Below, one piece after another: positions 59,249 to 64,000 of a stretch of DNA of 64,000 nucleotides. Source of the stretch: Rhytidiadelphus loreus. Taxonomy: Eukaryota; Streptophyta; Bryopsida; Hypnales; Hylocomiaceae. The translations under genes were made by a program, and so were the position numbers. The notes under the pieces are model-generated. The model was given only the letters and a program-made list of their open reading frames with translations, was not told the DNA's origin and did not search any database. Numbering within the stretch: the stretch's first letter is position 1; every line of letters begins with the position of its first letter. The stretch is from the NCBI GenBank assembly GCA_947034895.1, contig OX344764.1, forward strand, positions 18,104,001 through 18,168,000. Direction: 5' to 3'.

Positions 59249-60290
59249 TTAATCCCTAAATGCCTAAAGTATGTTTTTTTGGCAACATAGCAATTTAGGG
59301 CAGCTAACAATGAATGAAATTTATTTATTTATTCTTTGAAATTTTCAAATAATATGTATTTGAAGAGTAGTTTTAAGGTCCAATAATTTTCATAACTTTT
59401 GACTACACGGTTAAAAAGTTATTGTATGATATGTAGTTTGCATTGCTTGGTGGGTAGTCTAGGCAACTAAAAAAACTTCTTCAAAAATCACTTTTTTAAG
59501 AAATAAAAATTTGAAATTGGTTTTCTAGATTTATACATACATGGAAAGTTTTGAATCATTCCATTTTGATTAATGAGATGAAAGTTATGTTGAGTTCTAG
59601 TGTGCAAATTGTTTGCGGGTAGTTATGGATTTTCTACTCTAAAATAAACTTTGAAGTCCTTTATCTTACTCAATTTTCAATAGTTTTTGAAATAAAATAA
59701 AATCATAGGATGTAGATCGCTTATTACAAGATTGCAACCATCGTAATTGGCATTTTTCAATTCCATAAATAAATGGTTAACAATTTAGTATTTTGAACCA
59801 TTCTCTACTTCTTTCTACTTATGATTATTTTCCTATATGTTGTATAATTCCAAATGATTTGAAAATTATCAAGCATGTAGCCAACTTGCCTTGAAGAATT
59901 AATCCAAAGAAGCACCGCCATTTTGGACATTTCTTCATACAAATAAGACTGTGAAGTGCAACTTTCTAGTTTTTCACAAGGCCCCCTAAAGGATTTTTGT
60001 TACTTCAAATGCTAATATCTTGCAATCTACGTAGTGGAAATTTTTGAATTTTTTTTTACATCTTTTCAAACCAACATACTTCAAGATCCTATAGTTACAT
60101 GTGTTTAAAAATGTTATTTTTTCTAAAATTTGATACTTGTACTAGAAATGGCAGTTTTGGAATGTTTTTGGTGAAAACATAGTCCAAAACAACCCCCTTC
60201 AAAATCAAAGTGTAGTCCAAATTTCCAAAATTATAGAGACATTTCATAAAATGCAACTATGGTCTCAAATTTTGGCATAATTTTTTTCTT
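59249..60290. mobile_element. About 1-kb family D element, copy 1 (left TTAA end)
   Basis: The left end TTAATCCCTAAATGCC is followed by GGCAACATAGCAATTTAGGG and about 0.9 kb that parallels the next copy. The right terminus is not in the expected place, so it may be truncated or its partner may be TTTAGGGATTAA at 62169-62178 with copy 2 inserted inside. Confidence 0.6.
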
Positions 60291-60566
60291 TTAACCCCTA
60301 AAGGACCAAACATTGTTTTGGGCAACATAGCAATTTTGGGTAGCTCACTACAAATGGAATTTTAATTTTTTTCTTTGAAAATTTCTCACAATGTGTGTCC
60401 AAGGAGTAGCTTTACAACACAACAATTTTTATAACTTTTGACTACATAGTTCAAAAGTTATTGTATGATATGTAATTTTCAATGTTTGACGGGGAACTTG
60501 GGCAGCCCAAAAAACTTCTTTAAAAATCACTTTTTCAAAAAAAAATTGAAGTTGGTTTTCTAGATT

Positions 60567-60607
<41 letters not shown>

Positions 60608-61320
60608 CTATGTGTGTGTGTATGTGTGTGTATCTATGTGTGTGTGTGTGTGTGTATCTATGTGTGTGTGGGAAGCTTTGAATCATTCCATTTTGATTTA
60701 CAAGATGAAATTTATGAGGTGTTTTAGTTTGTGGGTAGTTATGGATTCCCTATTCAAAAATAAACTTTGAAGTCCTTTACTTAATTCAATTTTTTGTATT
60801 TTAAAAAAATAAATAAAAAGTATATGATGTAGATTGTTTATTATAAGATTGCAACCATTGTAATTGGCATTTTTCAATTTTATAATTAAATTCTTAACAA
60901 TTTAGTGTCTTAAATCACTTTGTACTTTTTTCTACTTACTACTCTTTTCCTATATGCTGTGCAATTTCAAATTATCTAAATATTTTCAAGCATGTAGCCA
61001 ACTTGACTTGAGGAATGAATCCAAAGAGTAACCACCATTTTGGACATTTTTTCATACAAATGTGACCTTGTAAAGTGCAGTTGACCATATTTTCACAGGG
61101 CCAAAAAATGGATTTTTGTCACTTCAAACATTAATATCTTTCAATCTACACAGTGGAAAATTCTGAATTTTTTTTCACATCTTTTCAAACTATTTTACTT
61201 CAAGATCCTACAATTACATATGTCCAGAAATGTTTTTCATCTAAAATTTGGTGCTTATAAATGCAAGGGCAGTTTGGGAGCGTTTTTGGTGAAAAATAGT
61301 CTCTAACCTTTGGGGGTTAA
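60291..61320. mobile_element. TTAA-flanked family D element, copy 2 (1022 bp)
   Basis: TTAA at 60291-60294 and 61317-61320, with inverted ends CCCCTAAAGG and CCCCCAAAGG. The interior parallels copy 1 (GGGCAACATAGCAATTTTGGG; TTTTTGACTACATAG-type blocks; AATATCTT near the right). It contains an expanded TG microsatellite. No coding capacity beyond repeat-derived frames. Confidence 0.75.
60571..60669. repeat. TG microsatellite with TATC interruptions
   Basis: About 100 bp of (TG)n broken by TATCTA units. Copy 1 of the same element has only ATTTATACATACATGG here, so the expansion is specific to this copy. Frames through it on either strand are artefacts. Confidence 0.95.
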
Positions 61321-63590
61321 TTTGAAGATAGAGAAAATCCTTAGATTTATAGGAATATAATTTTTTATTTCAATTGGTACTCAAGAGAAAAAGTTATGCT
61401 ACCCAAAGCTAAAAATGAAGGGGCTACTGCCCACTAGATAACACAAAAAGAATCGCACACAAACTCAAAACTAATTTTTTTTTTTTTAATTTCCATAGAA
61501 AATATTTTTGTCTATATGGAAATCTTTTATTCATTTTATTTGGACTAATAATGAGATAGTTACAAAGAATCTTGTTTTTGAGGCAATAAGAATATTTTCC
61601 TCAAAAAATAACTTATAGGATCCATTTCTAAATTCAATTTTCATAGTATTTTAGAAAAATAGTTCAACATGATATAGTTTTTGTGCTAGAACAATCACAT
61701 TTTTGGAATTAGGATATTTCAATTCCATCTTTAGTTAGAGCTATTAAGAATTTGTTTTTTCCTTCTATTTCATACATGTTTCTAGTTAACAATTTTTTAT
61801 GAATGAAAATCAAATTTTTTCTTTTGTGAGTTTTTTTCACTAGGCTTTCAATTCAATTCTTCAAAATATAAAATTTTCAATTCAAAATCTATTTTTCAAA
61901 AATTTGAAGTCCAGAAAATTCAAAGTCTTAAAATCCAACTAGATAATGTTAAAAAAATATTTTCTTCACTTTAAATGCCTCATTAAATGCAAATATCTTA
62001 CAAGTTACGAGGTGAATTTTCTACAATTTCTTATACAGAGTCCCATATTAGTTAAAGGCAATATCCTATAGTTAAATATGCCAAAAAATAAAGTTTTAAG
62101 AGTTTTGCCCTTTGCAATAGAAATGACAATTTTAAATGTTTTTTGACAAAAAAAAGACAGTGGTTCTTTAGGGATTAAAGTAATAATTTCAAACAAAATT
62201 TTTAAAATATGATCTATAGATCATATCCATATTGCTTCACTAAACAATATTTTTCAATCAAATTTGAAAGCAAAAAATAATTTTTTTCCTTCTAAAATTG
62301 ATTATGGATTGAATATTTGTAATCTCTCCAAATTATTTTTTTCTTTGAATTCAAAATGTTGAGTTCTAATTATGGTGAATTTTAAAGATTTTTATATCAC
62401 TTATTGATTGAAGGGATCTTTGAAGGGATCATTTTTGAATTGAAAAATAGAGTTTTTGAGATCAAAGATACCTATGATCCAAGCTATGTCCCTTGAATTA
62501 TTTAAGATTTGCAAAAAGAATTTGTAAAAGTTTATACATAAAAATGTAAAAGAAATAACCCAAGAATCAACAAATATTTAGATGGATAAAAATCCAAAAG
62601 TTTCAAGTGCTCAAGACATGTTTGCTTGCATTTGTTGTTTGAAATTTGGACATCTAGTCATGTAGGGGGGAAAGTATACTTATTAAAGCAATTCTCAAAA
62701 ATTAGATGAAAGAATACTATCTTTCATCCCATTTTGCACCTCTTAAATAACTCATAAGACACTTTTTTGCTTGAAAGTCCTTACTTTGCAAAATGTAAGT
62801 AGAGAAATCGTCAAATATATTCTTTTATAGCTATTGAAAATATAGTGCAAGATTTTTTTTTTCAAATTTCAAGATAGTTAATTTTGCAATCTTGACGAGG
62901 AGTGCTAGCATGTGAGTATAAAATCTATAAGCCCATGAGCCTAGTAGTCTGTATTATAGACACCTTCTATGGTTATAGGTGTTTATGTTATGGGTACCTA
63001 TGTTATAAGGACATATATTATAAACACCTTCAAACGGTTGTAGGTACATACCTACAATTAGGTTCAAGGCTTATAGGTTTACGTCTTTGTGCTCACGTAG
63101 TAGCATTGTTGCAATTTTTGGACAAGAAAAATGGTTGTACTAGATTTATAAATATGTAGATTATGGACAAAGAAAAGAATAAATGATGTTTGCCGATATC
63201 ATCAATTCAAATATGTAGGACATTTGCAATATATCCCTCCAATTTGCCACTGTGAAATATATTGCCACAAATACTAACTTTGCTTTAGGAAATGTTCCTA
63301 TAAAGAAGAATCAACAACTATGGTCCTTGACCAACTTGAATGAAGAGTTTGTTGGGGTAATTCTAGTAAGTATTCGATACATATGCGACATGCTCTTGTA
63401 CAGAAACTCATGAGATACTTTGAAAGTTTGTTTGGAATGGAGTCAATACAATTCCATTTCTCTTTGGATGTCTTACATCCAAGTAGCCTATGATAATTTA
63501 TTTTTCATGATTAAAATTAATTAAATTCCAAAAATAAAATAAAATAAAAGTGTCTTGATTTTGGAGAGTCGGAGGCTAAGCAATAAGTAA
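61321..63590. other. AT-rich intergenic DNA, no gene seen
   Basis: 61321-62180 is the second copy of the 58.4-59.2 kb block and ends near a right terminus TTTAGGGATTAA at 62167-62178. The rest lacks clear repeats or frames of interest; 62902-63159 is a weak 85-codon frame without domains. Confidence 0.5.
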
Positions 63591-63595
63591 TTTGC

Positions 63596-63680
63596 TACTC
63601 CCTCTATTTTTGAATAATACCAATGGTTCCTTTGTAAAACACACAAAAAACATTGGTATTATTCAAAAACAAAGGGAGAA
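63596..63680. mobile_element. Stowaway-like MITE (81 bp)
   Basis: 63598-63678, inverted ends CTCCCTCTATTTTTGAATAA and TTATTCAAAAACAAAGGGAG, almost fully palindromic. TA precedes it (63596-63597); the right TA is AA. CTCCCTC with TA duplication is the Stowaway (Tc1/mariner) signature. Confidence 0.8.
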
Positions 63681-64000
63681 TTATTGAACATGAACATTGA
63701 TAATTCATTAAAGAGGGCACTCCCTTCCTTGCCTTCAAAAATACAAGGCCCCCCTTGAAATAAATCCAAAAAATTAATGATATGGATCCATGTCAAATAT
63801 ATGAATACGATATACAAATATAGGTACACATAAGGTTATATAGATATGGTATTTGGTGTATGTGGATACATACATAGGAATGAGAGTATGGCGATATATG
63901 GTGGATATAAATATATGAATATAGAAATATGACATGTAGCACTTTGTTGTCCCATATCATTTGTTATCCCACATGCTTTAACTCCTAAAGGATCAAGTAG
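63681..64000. other. AT-rich tail of the window
   Basis: Degenerate ATATGAATA-type sequence and, at 63978, another left terminus of the TTAA family (TTAACTCCTAAAGGATC), whose element continues beyond the window. Confidence 0.5.

Noticed and set aside
60429..60770. His/Thr- and Val/Cys-repeat frames
   Set aside because: Translation of the TG microsatellite.
1..64000. tRNA, rRNA genes or CRISPR arrays
   Set aside because: None seen. The only tRNA-like match is the 14-nt primer-binding site, and the regular repeats are a minisatellite without unique spacers.

Overview
The window looks like nuclear DNA of a land plant with a large, repeat-dominated genome. Two spliced or compact host genes (a plastid-type RUS/DUF647 protein and a Rolling-stone-like membrane protein) sit as a small island at about 26.6-35.9 kb. 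Almost everything else is transposable elements, inverted repeats and AT-rich decay products. The lineage cannot be fixed from the sequence. The plant RUS gene, a Ty1/copia element and a MULE support a plant, and the unusual LINE might suggest a non-angiosperm, which is only a guess.

Layout. 1-6.6 kb: AT-rich repeats, a foldback repeat (3.08-3.43 kb) and a TTAA-flanked element inserted in it. 6.6-16.6 kb: a degenerate Ty1/copia retrotransposon on the minus strand (257-bp LTRs, GCATT target duplication, half-tRNA-type primer site). Its 3' LTR is split by a complete 4.4-kb MULE with about 285-bp GC-rich inverted repeats, a 9-bp target duplication and an apparently intact three-exon transposase. 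16.6-23.3 kb: nested foldback and MITE-like elements. 23.3-26.5 kb: AT-rich, no gene seen. 26.9-28.3 kb: a seven-helix Rolling-stone-like gene with an upstream ORF. 30.0-35.2 kb: a RUS4-like gene on the minus strand, 14 exons by my splice reading, with one GC-AG intron and one apparent frameshift. The two genes are tail-to-tail. 36.0-37.0 kb: two more TTAA-flanked elements. 37.3-48.6 kb: a very long LINE with ORF1, an ORF2 carrying a 2A-like peptide, APE endonuclease, reverse transcriptase, RNase H and a Cys-rich tail, interrupted by a few stops and a frameshift. 50.4-52.8 kb: less repetitive DNA ending in a GC-rich island. 53.0-53.8 kb: a minisatellite with a MITE inside it. 55.6-58.0 kb: a decayed DDE_1 transposase. 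58-64 kb: AT-rich repeats, TTAA-flanked elements, a TG microsatellite and a Stowaway-like MITE.

The strongest candidates for something not routinely described are (a) a population of elements with different interiors that share TTAA-CCCCTAAAG-type termini, one with a visible empty-site relative, and (b) the 2A-like GDIETNPGP motif in a plant LINE ORF2. Boundaries given as approximate were judged by eye, and no database search was possible.
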